A DNA stretch of 64,000 bases from Atrichornis clamosus (Eukaryota > Chordata > Aves > Passeriformes > Menuridae): the NCBI GenBank assembly GCA_013400975.1, contig WBMZ01008662.1, positions 62,001 to 126,000 of the forward strand, written 5' to 3'. The stretch's first letter is position 1. Every line of letters starts with the position of its first letter. Under the pieces are notes generated by a model. It saw only the letters and a list, made by a program, of their open reading frames with translations, had not been told where the DNA came from and ran no database searches. The translations under genes and the position numbers were made by a program. Of the stretch, positions 13,922 to 28,970 are shown in pieces.

Positions 13922-15439
13922 TCCAAATCCCCTGCTTCCACCCACGGCAGAATTGGCTGCTGCTTCATTACAGGAATTATAAAGGGAGCTGGAAACATGA
14001 TAAATGCATTCATTAGGCAAGTTTGCTCTTTACTTCCTTGAACTTTTTCTGCAAACTCTGTGCTAGTATGAGAGCCTAGGAAGGCCATGGGAACCTGCAT
14101 CATGGTTCCTGCAGGATTTATCAGGAGGGTCTGGAGGTACTGTGGTCCCTGCATGAGCTCACCAGCAACAGCTCTGCTGTGCTGCAGTCAGGTTGTTGCT
14201 CATGAGTGACATGGACACAGCCTGACGTTCTGATGGCAAATAAAACCTCAGCCAGGGATGGTTGCTTGTGACAAATACTGGTGCTGTTTCAAGGTTTCAT
14301 GAGCCTAAAGAAAAAGGGTGGTTGAAGGGAGAGAGGTATCCTTTATGTATCTGTGAAATAAATTAAGCTTGAGGGAGATCTGCTATTGTGTACTGAAGAA
14401 AAGAGGGTTATTATGGAGCAAAGGAGCTGAAGTGTCTGCCAAAGTGTCTAATACGATTCAAAGCCTTTAGACTCTACATAAAGAAACTACACGGCTCAGC
14501 TATGCAGGCTGGTTAAAGCCAAGCAGTCTCTTACACTTTAAACAAAAACCAAATAAAACCTTCTCTCTGCCACGTGGCTGGAAATAATGTGCTACCTCTG
14601 GACTCCTTGAACCTGATCTGGCAGGCACTAATTTATCTGCCTTGACCGGGCAGCACTGAAGAGTCCTTCCTGACTTCAGGAAGGCTGTAAATATGCCCAT
14701 GGTGACAAATGCAACTCTTGCTTACACTACAGTAGGAACAAACAACTTACATATATAATATGTCTCTCCAAGTTGGTAAGTTTTGGAGAGCATCAATGCC
14801 AATCAAATCTTAAAAGCCAGTAAAAATGTGCAATGGAAAGAAAAAAGCTCCATTGTGTCAAGTGTCTTGGTGCTTTTTAAGTGGTGATTGCTATACGACA
14901 GTGGAAGAAAGGATGATACAGACTGTATTTCTCCACTTTAGTATATTTCAACAAGAGAAGAAACATTTTCAGCTCTGGGATTCAGACACTGAAGTGGATC
15001 TGTGTGGTCCAGGGCCTAATACCATGGGAAGGGAGCCAGCTGGGAGCATGGCGAGGCCCATCCTGTGGCTCTGTAAGAAATTCTTTGGGTGCTCTCTTCC
15101 ATCAACATAATACAAATGAAGAGCCCACTCTCTCTAAAATAGGCTCCTTAATTCATAAATGAGAAGTTGTGTGTGGAGAGGGCTGAGTGCATAATTTCCT
15201 CCTATCAGTAGTGTGTCAGCTAAATCAGAAAGGTTCAAAATCTGCCCACTACAGACGGTGAGGCTTGACTGAAGCAGTAGTTTACGGAGGATGGCTCCTC
15301 CTGAAACAGCTACTGGCATCAAAGCTGCCCTTTGCATTTATGTCAGACATTATTCTGGGCAGAACTGTTGATGGGCTACTAAATACATATGTGCTTCTTT
15401 CATGACCCCACTTCTACGTACACGCCCTGCTTTTTTCTG

Positions 15440-15478
15440 GTTGGTTGTTTTTTGTTTGTTTGCTTGTTTGTTTGTTTT
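15440..15478. repeat. (TTTG)n microsatellite
   Basis: Several TTTG units with one C interruption, in an otherwise T-rich context. Simple sequence repeat with no recognised element beside it. Confidence 0.85.
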
Positions 15479-18400
15479 CACGATGTGTTTCAGGCAATAG
15501 CTCATTTTTCTATTGCAGGGTTATACATCTACCAATGATTGGACAATTTCCCTCTGGCACTTGTTAAAAATTTCATTTTAAGCACGCATTTGTTTAATAC
15601 AGTGTCAGAGTTTTATTTTAAAACACGTCTGTTTTTGTTTAGATAAGCATAGCAAACTTGGTGGTTAGGAAGTATTGCTCATTACTGCTATTATTATTGT
15701 TAGTTAAGCCAAAACTTTTGAGTATGAGTGGGTGAAAATAGGAAAAAGCCACATTCTAGCATGTCTTCATCCCATGGCAGATATTTTTTTAAAAATCATG
15801 CTTGGAAATCATGTGTTCGCTTGTGTTGACTACACTGGTGTATTTTAAAAAGCTGGTTTTATTACCTTCATTATTGGCTTTATCTCAGAAGTCAATTCCA
15901 TGAGTGTGAGTAAAATGTCTGTGTGTGCTCTAGATACAGCCTGTTGGGGTGAAGACACTTTTGCCAGTGTCTGTAGACATTTCTCCATCTTTCCAACTAC
16001 CCAAATCTATCTACCTGAGAGTAGAGGACCTGGTGTGGGGGGTGCAGCAGGGCAGCATTCTACAGACCTGCCTGCCAACATGCTGAGAGGCCTGATCCTG
16101 CCTGTGTGAGGGGCATGAGTCCTGCAGAGAGCATAACACTGGCACTGAGAGACCCCCTTGCTGTGCTTTCCTTGTTTTCCCACTGGGTGTAGAACTTGGT
16201 GCCCATGGCATGCAGAGATGTATGCACGTAAAATAAGACAGTTTTCCCACTGTGCTGGGGAGCAAAAGGAGGATGCCCTTGGGTTAGGATCTGCAGGGGT
16301 TTTGTAACTGTAAGTCTGGTCACTGTGAATTTTATAAAGTGAAGCATGTTTTCTGAAAGTTTTTGTATGTTCTGAAGCCTTTCTCCAAAGCAATTGTATG
16401 ATTTGTTAAAAAATTTGGATATGAAGGGAATTTCACATACAGCAGGAATAAAACAGGAGAGGTTCATTGTCAGAAGTCACTAATAAGCTCCAAGGGAAAG
16501 AGACTGTCAGGAAAAGGAAATTCTCTAGCATGGCAGAATGACAGACAATTAATAATTGCTGCAATTATACTAAGTAATAACTAGCGTACAATCTGACTGT
16601 TCATCAGTGGCTTGCCAGGCTTCATTACTCCCAAGTTCTTCTTGGTAAAAAAGCCAAAGCAACAAGCAAATCTTATTATGTTTTGGTGTGACTTCAGCTC
16701 TTCATGACATCTAGAATGTGATGTTTGATATTGAGTCAGAACTGGTCTGTTTTTTTAATTTAGAGAGAGAAGTCCTTCTAAAGGCTTCGGCACAGCTCTA
16801 CAGGGCTGTCGCCAGAACTTGGCAAGGCCTCTGATTTAAAAGACTTGTGTCAAAATTATGTAGTGACTAAAAAATTAGAACTTTGTGTTATGTTGAATCT
16901 GGGAAGCTGAAGTTGTTGCAAGCAAAATTAGTGCTACTTAGAATAGTTATTTCTGATAGCCATTGAAATTGTGTGTGGAGAATAACATACTTACTTTCAT
17001 TCATGAAAAACAGAAAAACGTCTTTTGCATGCAGTGATCCAATAGTGTGGGTGAGAATTCATCAATCAGTTGGCTTTGTAGAGCCCAATGAAAAAGTGTC
17101 TGAAGACTCCCTAGTTAGGATGGAAGATATCTCAAAGAAATGACAATATTTCTTGACCAGGGATAGATCACCTACATTATGGCAGCTTCAGTGACATGGA
17201 CTTGGAATCTGCTATTAGGAGAGTATGTGCTGATAAGAGGAATGTGCAGATCTAGCAAACTAAATGTTTTGGGATGGGTACCTTAGGATAATTTATTCTA
17301 CTGACTGAGAATACCCTCTGAGCCCTGAATTATGTGCCTTTTATTCTGATGTGTAACTACTGGAGCATTGATAAAGAGGCCATTTTCAGCGACAATCATG
17401 TTTGAGCCAAGGCTGTGAAAGTGTGATGATGTTGTGATGTATGTTATTTTCTGGTAACTGAGTCCTGGTGACCCAGGATAGAAATTATTTCCTCAACTAT
17501 TGTACAATGAATTATCTTTGTAAAAAAGCCTTGATGATAAAGGATGGCTGAAGAAGTGCAGCATGTCTTGTGGGCAATTTAAGGCTCAAAAAGTGTTTTT
17601 GACTATGAGACCAGCATAAAATATTAGTTCCTAGCACAGAAAGAAATGATGCAAATATTATTCACTATCAGGGGTTGGAAAGGAAGAAGAGGATGCAGAA
17701 ATCACAGGTGAGGGAGTGAACTTCAGAGGAGGATGCAAAACCTTGAGCAGAACTTGTCACCTTTCTCAGCACTGGCTTGGAAGGTGTGCAGATGTGAGGG
17801 AAGCCAGTGGCACTCCAGGCTCCAAGTAGGAGTTTCACGAGTGATGCTATTTAGTAACTGATTATAAAGCTGTTCATAAACCCAGAGCTTTTGCCTGTGA
17901 GGAACTCCCTTGCTGTGAGCTTGGCCAGGTGAAAGGTTGCACAGGGCCATTGGAAAGCGTCTGGTCATTGCTGAAGGGGATTCTATAATTAGACCAGTGT
18001 GGTGTCATGAATATGACAAAGCAGGTGAAGAGTCCCAGACTTTCTCTAAAACAGCTGACTCAGTGAGGGTGTCAAATACTTCCCCCTGAATCTCCCACTG
18101 AGCAACTGAAGGCAGAGGAACTGAGTGTCTCCTCATTCCAAAACTGCAAGTAACCAGCACCACTGAATGTGTTTCTGGCTTCCCTAAATCCATCATGGTC
18201 CTTCTGGAAGTGCTATTAACTTGTGAATATGTGGAAAGGGAGAGTTTTTCTTCAGAGAATAAGGATGTCTGCCAGCTTCTCAGTGCTTTAAATATTCAAA
18301 ATAATAACCAGCAACAAGAAGAAGTGCGAGGATGGAATTTGGCCCATGGAAAACGTCTATGTTCCTTTCAGAAGGCACGGCATTTGGGTGGCATTTTTCT

Positions 18401-20727
18401 CAGAAGGCCAGACATGCTGCTTTCCTAAATTATCCATTTGGCCCAAGCAAGTAGTATAAGGGTTTCTATTCTGGTGGTTTGAAATGGGGAGATTAAATGT
18501 AGCACGTTCTTGGTTGTTTACCAAGAGAGAGGGATGAGACATCTGGGAGCTTGTGTGAGTGCTGAGCCCTTTCCAGGACTGGAGAAACAAAACTGAATAA
18601 TGCAAGCTAGCTGGCATGGGAATTGGGGGAAAAAAAATAGGGGAGGTAAGCCTTTAACATGATGAGAAACAAAGGTCGTCTTTGGATGGTCTCCCAGATG
18701 CTTAGCTTGTGACAACACTAATAATCAATGCAGAAGATTTTAAAACACCTGTCTCCTTCCCTCTAGATGGTTATGCAGTAGGTTGTGACCACCTCGTGAA
18801 CTGTGAAGTGGCAACTTCAAAAGAGCAAAACTTCAAAGAATAAGAGCAGCAGCAAAGTACTGTAGAGGCAGGGTACAGAGGGCAGTCATGACCTGTTGCT
18901 GTTTAGCAGAGACCCTGTGAACCAGGAGCTGAGAACTCCATTTCTATCACCTTCCATTCTTAGCAAGAGCTTTATCAGTGCAGTAGAAGTCTGTCATATT
19001 TGCCATTAATTTTTTTTACATTAAGTAGGAGTTTTTATTCTTTTTCTGGTAAAAGCTCTACAGTAATTCTCTTTCCCACTGCCTTTCAGGTTGCATGCAG
19101 GCCTCTGTGTCTTGATGATGGCTATATCCAGAAGGTTTATACTGCTTTAATAAATGGTTTAAAATCCTGCTAAAAGTGCGTTCCTCTGCTTAATCTGAAA
19201 TTTTTCAAAATAGCTTAAAAGGCCTTAGGGATTTCACTGCCTGTCTTGTCTTTTTAGGCTTAAGGCCCAAGCGTTTTTTGATAGATTGCCTGTCTCACTG
19301 CAGATGTACTTTGAAACAGTTTTGTTTGGAGAGGTGCTGCATACCTACATCCTGGAATCTCCCAATGTGCATCTGCAGCTGACCCCACCTACTGCTTATT
19401 ATAAAACTTAGTTTGGCTGGTTTTGGAAAATATAGACAGTCTACAGTCAGAAAGCTGTGTTTTTACCTGCCTCTGAATTATTATTTCTGTTTGCTGCAGA
19501 GGGCTGAAGCCCTTTCAAGCCCAAAACCCCATTGGGGATGCAATAAATCTTGAAGAGATGCTTTTGTGGTGGTCGTGTCTGGTGGCTGCACTGTCATGTG
19601 CCAATGTCAGAATGGAAGTCTTGCGCACACCACAAAAACCGACATACAGATAAAGCACATTTTTATGATAAAAAAATAACCTTTCACAGCAGCCTGAGAA
19701 TAGGTGATACCTGTGCTCTTAGAAAGTTAGTCCCTTAAAACTGTATTTATTTACCATACCCTCTTAAACAGCCATGCCACAAACAGGAGCAATAGCAGCC
19801 GTTAAATGAGAAAATATATGTATGGATTTGAAACACTTCCAATCAAATTTTACATTCAATGTGAAGAGATTAAAAAAAAAAGTGAGGCTGGTGAGGCACA
19901 GTGTTAGGTTGGATGTGCCTGGGATCATTTCCCAGTCAGACTCATCTGCTTCTGGATGTTTTTTTTCTGCAGAGCCCTTTGGTTCAAACCATACACTGAG
20001 CAGTCCCAGCATGGGTTACCAGCCTGTCCTCTGTGCTCTTTTGTCGTTAGCTTGTTAGTTAATGAACCACAGTCCTCTCCTTCCTCAGCTCAGATCCCTG
20101 CTGCTGCTGCTCTCCTGCAGCCAGACCAGCTCTCTTTGGTCCAGAGTGTCCCTGGACGGCTGTTGTTGATCTCACAGCTCAGTGATGGAGCTGGAGCTTG
20201 TCTCCTGCTGGAGACTGTCTGGAGATCAGCACCAGGAGGCCCGGCTTTCTGCCTCCACTCCTGAACCCACTTTTCAGGAGAAAAAGGCTTGTGGCAGAGA
20301 CTGCAAAGGCAGGATTTTGGGTATACATGGCCTGTACCATATTACATTGCATTACATTGCTCAGCACAAGGTGAGGAGGTGTGTAATCTGCTCGGAGGGT
20401 TAGAGACATCAGACCAGGCAAACTCCGCTGCTCCATAGTAAGTTGGGCTCTTGTCTTGTACTCTTGAAACTACTCTGAACTCAGTGTAAGCTAGTATGTA
20501 TTTGGGGAGCCCTTGAATAGACACCACTACGACTGAGCCTGTCTCCAGATGAATGTGGCTGCCTTGGGGATCAGAGGGCTGTAACCTTTGAGTTACTGAT
20601 CTGTTAGAAAAAACCTGCAAAATTATTTGAGAAGGGTGAAGAGAAACATGGCTGATGGCTGAATTTATGGTGCAGCCAATGGTACAATGGCACATAGCCT
20701 TAAATTTCATATGTTAGTTCCCCTCAT

Positions 20728-20768
20728 AGCAGTAGTAGTAGTAATAATAATAACAATAATAACAGCAG
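20728..20768. repeat. (AGT)n(AAT)n trinucleotide repeat
   Basis: Four AGT units run into AAT/AAC units over about 40 bases. Likely a polymorphic microsatellite. Confidence 0.9.
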
Positions 20769-23700
20769 GTTTATTTTGTGAATTTGAGTGTTTGAGAAGG
20801 TATGAAACACCTAAACCTGACCTCTTCCAAGTTGCTCTCTGGTTCTCTGTTTTTGGAGATATGAAATGCAACAGAGAGCCTGTTATGCCCCAGCCCAGCA
20901 GTGTTTCCAGATGGTGCAACACAGTTAGAAAGGTGGTCCACTGCAAGGAGTTTGTAACTAACAGGTTGGATTACTTATTTGCAACCAGCACCATAGTTGA
21001 AGTCTATCCTTCACAACATACTTTCACAAAAATTAATTTTAAAAAATATTTGAGACTTTTGTACTATCTTTAACATATACCATATGTCTGATGTTCCTGT
21101 CTGAAAGCTGTGCTATAAATCAGCTGGAACAGGAATTTTCACAGCTCTTTTCATTTACATGAATACTGGGACAAGCAGTGAATGAATAATCCTCATAATT
21201 TCAAGCTGATGTTTTTGATTGCAAAAGCTCATCCCGTAACTGTATACTTCTGAGTATCTCTCAAAATCTGCTGCTTGTTGCTTCTGAATATGCATGTAGT
21301 GGAGTTTGTAATTGTGCTGCAGCGTTGTAAAACTGTTCAATTTGGTAGTCTTTGAAGTCTTGTACATCTCTATCTTCTGCAACAAAAAATGAAATCAGAA
21401 CATAAAATTAACTTTTTTCTGTCAAAATAGCCTATACCAGATAGTACTCTTTTAAACAAGAGATGGAATATGATGGCAAATGGTAGAGCTATTTGAAATT
21501 ATCTATATTTGCTCTTCTATTATGTGCTTGCAGTAATTGAAATTAGGTAGAGGGTGAATACCAGCAGGTGTCCTAATTTCAATTCATTTTTAAAAAATAA
21601 GCCAGAAATGAATACCAAAAAATATGTACACATATGCTGCTAGGAAGACATTTGATACACTTGATAAAACTGTTACTTTTTAGAAGCTGTGAAAGTTATT
21701 TTTGGCTGCTAATTATCCCCATTTCATGTAAGTGAATAACAGCAGAGAATTAAGAAGTAAAAGTGTTTTTTTACAACAAAATGTCCTTTATATGTTAATG
21801 TGAATTCCAGAAGGTTTGTGCAGTTTGGATGTAATGCTTGCTGGGCAACTGCTGTTACTGAAATGGGCTGCAATAACAAGAGCTTAATAGTTAGCTTTGG
21901 TACAGGGAGACTCACAGGAGCCAGGAACTTCCAGAGGGCACAAGTCAAAGGGGCAACTTCTTAGATTTTTTCCTAAATATAGCTCTTTCTGGCAATCCCA
22001 GAAGTTAAACAAGCACTGGATGTTGTCGTTAGAGTCTCTGGAGGGAGACCGGAGGTATGTGAGAGGCTCCACCTCGAGCTCTCATGGAGGTCAGGGCCAG
22101 GGAGCAGAGGTGAGGGGTAGGTGAGGTGGGGGTTCCACCCACATAGAATTAAGTAATGCAGAGTTTTGGATAACTGGTGACAGTCTATCTTGATAGAAGC
22201 CTGAGGGATGGGACTGGAGAGGTGAAAGAAAGTATGAGTTATGTCAATATGGGATTTATCTAGATTCCTTTCACACTCTTGATTTTGGCTGTGCATGACA
22301 AGGATGTGCAATCCCTCCTGTCTCATGCTGTGATTTAGAGCTGTATTCTTGCCTCTTGGTGGCTATGAGGATTTTGACATGGGCAAGTTTTCCACAAACT
22401 TATTTCTTAAATTTTGCCTCTTTGTTTGAAAAAATAAATTACTCTTGCTTGTCTTAAAACCCATTTGTATATGTAAATAGTTGGATTTTTATTTTCTCTC
22501 ATCAAATAACTTGTGCCCTACAAATGCAGCTTTGGCTTACCAGGGGCTGCCTATGGAGTGGGAACAAGCTTGGCAACAGTATGGATGAACAGAACAGGGA
22601 AGAAATTCTCATAATTGTATGAATGGTTTGTTTTGATGTTTCAGAAATAAACCAAATATGCTGCATAGAAAGATTAAAAAACTAGCCAAAATCTTAGGGG
22701 GCAACTGGTGAAGTCAACCTCTTTTCTTCCTTCTCCCATCAAACATTCTGTAGTAACCTGGCTGGGATGCTTCCTGAGATGGTGGTTTGCAACCCTTCTC
22801 TGAATTGAATCTGTTCCCCCTCTGTGAGCTTGTTCTACCTGCTGGGAAATAGGAAATTTGGTGGAAGGTCTCTTGCAGCCTTGGGGTAACAGTATGTAGT
22901 CTAGTGGCTTGAAAAATACAGTAACTGAATAAATGTTAATGTTTGTCAGCAATTTAAAAAAATTAATTATTTTCTTCTTTTTGACTTCATGAAGAGGATC
23001 TTGGAAAGGCACAGACATGGGAGTCTGTGAGAAGTGCAGTGGGGGAAAGCAAGGGTGTCTCCTGTGGCAGAGTCACGGCTCCTTGAGAGAGATACTAACT
23101 CACCTGCCTGGCTTACCTTTTTTTTTTATCAGCAACTACACTGGCTATCTGAGAGAGGCCAGGTAACAAGGGACCCTGGTCCATTCTGCTCTCCTCAAGT
23201 AGTCTGCTGCCTGTTGTGCCTGTACCAGGAATTAGCCCTGCTTTGGATACATGCTGGTGCTGTCCCTGCATTTGATGCAGCCCCTTCCAGCCAGCCACTC
23301 CCACTGATTTTCCTGGATCCAGCTTCTCACTCATGAAGAGTGATACCCATCACAGACCAAGAGCTGTGGCAAGGTAGCTAGATCCCTCCTGGGAGCAGGC
23401 ATGGACAGTTATGGGTTGCTGCCTACCATTAAAGAGTTTCTTCATAGTGAAGAATGACTTGTATCTTGTGTCCAAGGTACTTGAACTTCTGAGATTCTGA
23501 CTTGGAAGGGCAGAAATATATTTACATGCTGCCATCCTGTACTGAGCACTCCCCTCATGCCCATGAGTAAATGAGACTTTGTACAAGTGGAAGAGACCTT
23601 GTTCTCTTGGAGACCAAGTCAGAACTTCATGCATCTGTCAGCCTCAGGAGACTAAGAGAACATTTGCAGCCCCCTCTCTCCTGCTTCTTCTGCAGGCTTG

Positions 23701-26700
23701 ATCTTTACCCTTTGATCTCCGGATCTAGAGCCTTGGAAAAACAACAGTTTCACTGGGGTTGGGACAGAGCCCTCACATCTTCCAGGCCGTAAATCTGTCT
23801 ATTGTGTTTGAGCATTGCCTGTGATGCTTCTTATCGAGATTATTGTTCCACCCTTTCCTGTTTGGTTTCTTTCACAATTCCTTTTGAATGGGCTCCCTAG
23901 TAAAGAACCCATCATAAACAAACACATTGAGCTTTGCACAATGCAAAATAACATCGATTTCCCAGTTTTCCTTCCCAGTGGCATAAAAAATGCACCCCAA
24001 ATATAAAATGAAAGAATCCCAAAGGGATGGAAAGCATCCAAAAAAGTCATACCCTCGAGTGGCAAACCACCACTGGTGCATCTGAGACCCAACCCCACTC
24101 AGTTTTCAGCTTTCCCAGAGTTTTCATAAGTGGGAGAAGGCAGGGGTGTGTGCCCACAGAGCCCCCTCACCCCACTCCCAGCAGCACCCCCCACTCCAGC
24201 CCTCGGCAAGGTCTCATGTTGATTCAGTGTCCTCTAGTGGCAAACCTGCGACACAGGCAGGAGAGCAGTGGGACAATGGGACCCTCTGCCCGGCTTCAGG
24301 ACAATCAGAAAATTGTGGCCTTGAATTAAATGTCTTGCAGAAAAGAGCTCTATTGCACATGCCATCCAAGCCACGGATGTAATGTGTGGCAATGTGTTAG
24401 CCAAGTAAGTCAGTGTCACTTGCATCGGCTCTGGTCCTAGGTGTTAGACACACCAAAGAGGCTGCTGGAGATCACTGTCATTGAAATAATTCAGTATATT
24501 CTTACAGATAAACAAACTGTCCAAAATTTTTCAGGGTTGATCACTGTGAATGACTGAGATACTTGCAGTAGGATTTACAGCTTCACTTAGGTGAAAGATA
24601 AAGTGACTAAGCGGCAAGAGTGAGATGGAGCCCTCACCTTCCCTGCCACTGGCTGAGAGCCAGTTTCGTGGTGCAGCAGCAGCAGGAGTGCTCAGGGGGC
24701 TAACAGACTGACCCCCAAATCTCTCCTCAGTCTCTCTGGAAATAGCACACTTATTCTTCATGTTTTCAGCATGTTGGCATAAACTCTTCCTGTCACATTC
24801 AGTAGCCTTTAATTACTTAAAGTATCATAACAAAACTGCATTTAAAGTGCTTTCATTGATCTCTGAAGTTCTGTTGCAATTGCTTGCTTTTTGTTTTCCC
24901 CCAACCCGTATTCCCACCCTACCAAATTCTTCTGATATCTGTTGTTGGATGCTATTTCCCGATCTATGATTTAGTGATCTCAAATCCCTTCAGACTCTGG
25001 GTATGTTTTCTGTCTGGAGATGGACTCTGGTTAAGCTCATTTCTAGTGGTGACATGAAGGCATGACTTGTTATTTTGGCATGTAGCACAAGTCGATAGAG
25101 AAATCAGATCAAATGGATCTCTGCACTAGACTAGCTTCCTGGAAAAGATGATGCACTTTTAGTTGTTATCACCACAAGCTCCCAATTAAAAATATGGCAT
25201 GACACTACCACTGAGGAATAATGATTCAGCCTCTCAGATAATGGAGTGTTTATGCACAGCAGAACACAATGTTTTTAGTGGCTGTAAAATGCTCCAGAAT
25301 ATCTTTCTGTGCTATAAACCCACGTACCAAACCTTTGGCTGAAATCATTCTCCCACAAATATGAAATCAAGCACTGTCTAGCCTTTTCTTTCAACAAATG
25401 TAGAAAAGCTTTTTTCTTCCCCCCTCCCTTTTTATATCCCTGAAGGGCAAGGAAGACTCTTTAAAATGTCTGAGGCTTTTCAGATGAAACTGGTTGGCTA
25501 GTTTTATGCACTGTGTTGGGACACATCAAGACTTCAAAATGACCCTATTTCTACTTCAGTTTGCAAAACGTTTTGCATCAGACAAACTGGTTTGAACATC
25601 TCCAACATATTTTTTTCTTTAATAATCCACAGTCTTTGGGTAAAATGCAAAGCCAGTTCTCGAAGGTCATACAGGAGCCTAGACTTTCTCCCAGCCCTAC
25701 TAAATATTGAGAAGTGACTAAGTTCACCCAGGACACCTTCACTCTCTGATCTCAGTGAAATTTCCTTGCAAAGAGGAACCACTTCAGAAAACAGGCTTAA
25801 TTAAAGTGCTGCTCTTGGGTTCCATTTAGAAGGGAATCAGCAGCAGCTGATTGGACCAAGCCACAGCTGTGTATATCCAGGTTTGCTGCTTTCTGCTTTC
25901 TGCCTCTTTGGTATATGTTGGGATAGATGCTGAGCTCATACCTGGCTATTGGCAGTGGCACCAGTCACCCCAACACCTCCCCATCACAATGGGCTGTAGA
26001 AGTGGACAGCCTGGACCTTCTGCACCATGCCATCCCTTTGTGTTCCTCCCTTGCAAGGAATATCCACTTCTAATCCCTTCTACACAGCATGGCAAAATCC
26101 AACTTTGCGCGTATGGCTAAAAGCCTAGTGCTGGTTCGGGTGGTGCTCACTGCATTACTTATGTGTCAGGGATGGATGGAAAAGGCAGGGCTCATACTAC
26201 GAGAAGGCAGAGGGGTTGGTTTAGGGCTCCACTGGAGGCATTTTGCCTCACATGCTCCTAGTTTCTGCTGGACATGAAAGCCCAGGGGAGCTGGGAGCAA
26301 CTGCCTCTGTGCTAACTGAACTCCTCTGTGTCTGCAGAAATAATGTTCCTTGTAACTCTTGGCAATCTTTGCTTTTTTTCCACCACGTTCCTTAACCTAT
26401 CCATAGCACCCTGCCCTTTCACCCAACTACTGGCTGGGCAAGAGGCAAGGCATTGTGTGTCTGCCTGGAGATATGGCCAAGTAGCCAAACAGGACAGAGG
26501 AAGCAGGCTTGATTCAAAACCTTTCCTCTGGTGAAGATTTGTATCTCTTCTCTCTCTAGATGCTGATTTTCACGCAATTTTTAAAAACATTAATTTTTTG
26601 AGGACTGTGAGGTCCTGTCAGACTGCATTAAAAAGGCCAAAAATTGGTCCAGAAAACTGCAGGAAGAGCTGATGGAAAGAGAAAGAGAAATTACATAATC

Positions 26701-27247
26701 TTCTTTTCCACGGGAACTCAGGCTAAAAGGAAGATTTTTATCCTATAAGTCCACTCTGAGTAGTGAAAATAAATAACAGATAATATGATTTGTGGAACTG
26801 CAGGCTGTGCCTTTCAGCATGTCTTTATGTCCTCACACTACTGCTTGTTACCACCTGACCTGACCCTCATCCTTGTGCCAGCAATGCTGTCCCCACTGCC
26901 TTGCAGAGAACAGCAGAGCAGCAGTTCTCTGACCGGCTCTCACTCCCACTCGCTTTGTGCATGGCAGGGTACGTGTAAGCTCAACAGGGATATGAAGAAA
27001 TGCGTTATGTGACTGGAGTGTCTAAATCCTACTTTTATATGCCCAAATTCTTTTGTTCTTGGACCAGAGTTCAAAAAGAGTCAAGGAGCTTTCCAATGGA
27101 TCCATTGTGAGAGATTCTCAGTGAGTTGAGGCACCCCTACATGAATAATACTGATGGACCATGGTTTTCATTTGATCTTTTGCTTCAGACTACCTAAGAA
27201 ATTTACATTTATGTTCTAAATAGTTGCTATGTAAGAAAACTTAATAC

Positions 27248-27303
27248 CTCTTTTTTGTTTTATCTTTCCAACCACCTCTTTTTTTTTTTCTTTTTCTTTT
27301 CTG
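27248..27303. repeat. Polypyrimidine tract
   Basis: About 55 bases dominated by T and C, including a run of 13 T. It is followed by TGTGTCCTGG and so looks superficially like a splice acceptor region, but no matching exon with a coding frame was found to its right. Confidence 0.75.
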
Positions 27304-28891
27304 TGTCCTGGAGGAGATGAACCAGAATTTGATACCCAGGAAGAAATGGGAAGTTTCCACGCTGTTCTACTAGTGTGGTGTCACCTTTCTTCTTAGGGAG
27401 ACAAGGTGATGTAGTGATAGTGCATATGCTTTCTTCTGAATAAGTGTTTTGACAAAAGTTTCCACAATTAGCTATTCAGTAAGCAAGAGGGTAAAGGTCG
27501 GGCCTAATCATGTAACTGGATAGAAAACAGAAGGATCTGACTTTATAATACATAGATCTGTCTTGACTGGTGGTTAAAAAATATTTGTCTTTGTAAGCTG
27601 GTGGAAGAGGGAGAGAAGAAAATCAGACATTAATCTTGCACATAATGGTTTATCTAGTTTAATAATAATACTGTGTGTCTCACCAGTCAGACGGACCAAA
27701 CTCAGCTACACAACACAGTGATACAGAATCATATTAAATACTGCATATGCATGTGGAAAGGGTAATTTGAGTTGAAAATGATTTGTAATCACTCAGGAAA
27801 TCAGATGTCATTGTGGAGAGCTCAGTGAAAACATCTGGTTCGGAGGATCAAAGGCAAATGCTATTTTGGGTTGGAGTAGAGTGCTATTGAAAGTAATATG
27901 ATAACATAATGTTTCAATCAATAGTGTTTGGTAGGCTGTGTTCAGTTTCAAATGTAGAGGTACAGCCAAAGAAGCACATTGGAAGGATTAGATTTTCAGA
28001 GGTGGTGGTGCTGAAGCAAGAAGTGGATGCTGGGCCAACAAAGTGTCTGGGCTCTCCTCCTGATACTGATGTTGGATTGTGGGATACTTAAATCAAGGCA
28101 CCATTTACTTATTTGCTATAAGACAGGTATCATTGGAACTGCTTTGTTATGGCAGTGGTAGATACTCCAGCACTAGAAATCTTTACCTCAGGGTTTGATT
28201 TTTTTTCCTCCACAAGAATTCAGCGAGTCCTCTGGTCTGTGCTGACATGAGGTAAGGGTACATAGCAGTCCTCAGCCTTAAAATGTATCACTTAGGATGG
28301 AATAAGAGAGAAAAGAGAACATAAGAAGAAAATAAGTGACAGTTTAGAGATTACATAAAAATTCTAGAAACACATTGAAGTAGAGGAAGAAGCATGCGGA
28401 TTAATTTCTTACTGAGGAAGACTAGTGAACTGTAATAGACCCAGCAAGTATAGCTGTGTTCCTAGGTCATTCACATTTATGTAGCTGGATTATCAAGGTT
28501 CAAAATCACCAAATCTAAGATATTTTGTCCACATCTGAAAACTCTTCATCGTCCTAGAAAGAAATACATCCCATGTGTCAAAACAACAACAGGTTTTTCC
28601 ACTTTGACCAGTCTATAAAGAATAAGAAGAGTCTGACATACTCCATGTGTTAGTTTTTTCCCCAGATTTCTGGTTCTGACTCAATTTTACCCTTGAGGGG
28701 CTCAGTATGTGGACTAGAATAGCAAATATCTTGATCAATTTGTTGTCTTAACAGGGACTGATGAATTTTATCAAGAACTAGGAGAGAAATGCAAGACATA
28801 AACAATCTAAGATGGATGGGGATTACTGAGGAGAGCAGGAGAATTCCAAGTTAAATACATTGGGGAAATATCATTATCAAACTTCAACTGA

Positions 28892-28970
28892 TTGATTTAT
28901 AGAATCATAGAATTGTGAAGGTTGTAAAAGAACTCTAAGATCATCAGGTAAAAAGTTCTCTGTCTAGTGA
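28892..28970 (-). mobile_element. CR1 LINE 3'-end fragment (truncated)
   Basis: The plus strand has ATAGAATCATAGAATTGTG followed by a degenerate GGTTG...CTCTAAGATCATC block, which is the antisense of the well-known CR1 3' terminus, so the element lies on the minus strand. Only the terminal few dozen bases remain; no reverse transcriptase sequence is present. Boundaries are approximate. Confidence 0.7.

Larger units (their letters stand above)
11780..20700. other. Intergenic / non-coding region
   Basis: No exon of a recognised gene was found. The stretch includes the longest open frame of the window (minus strand, 11780-12562, 260 codons), which I do not call as a gene, a strong hairpin at 13865-13921, and a TTTG repeat at about 15.44 kb. 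Base composition around 11-14 kb is somewhat richer in G+C than the rest, which lengthens chance frames. Confidence 0.55.

Noticed and set aside
27264..27310. Polypyrimidine tract followed by CTGTGTCCTGG as a splice acceptor
   Set aside because: No convincing exon or donor to its right; simple low-complexity sequence explains it.
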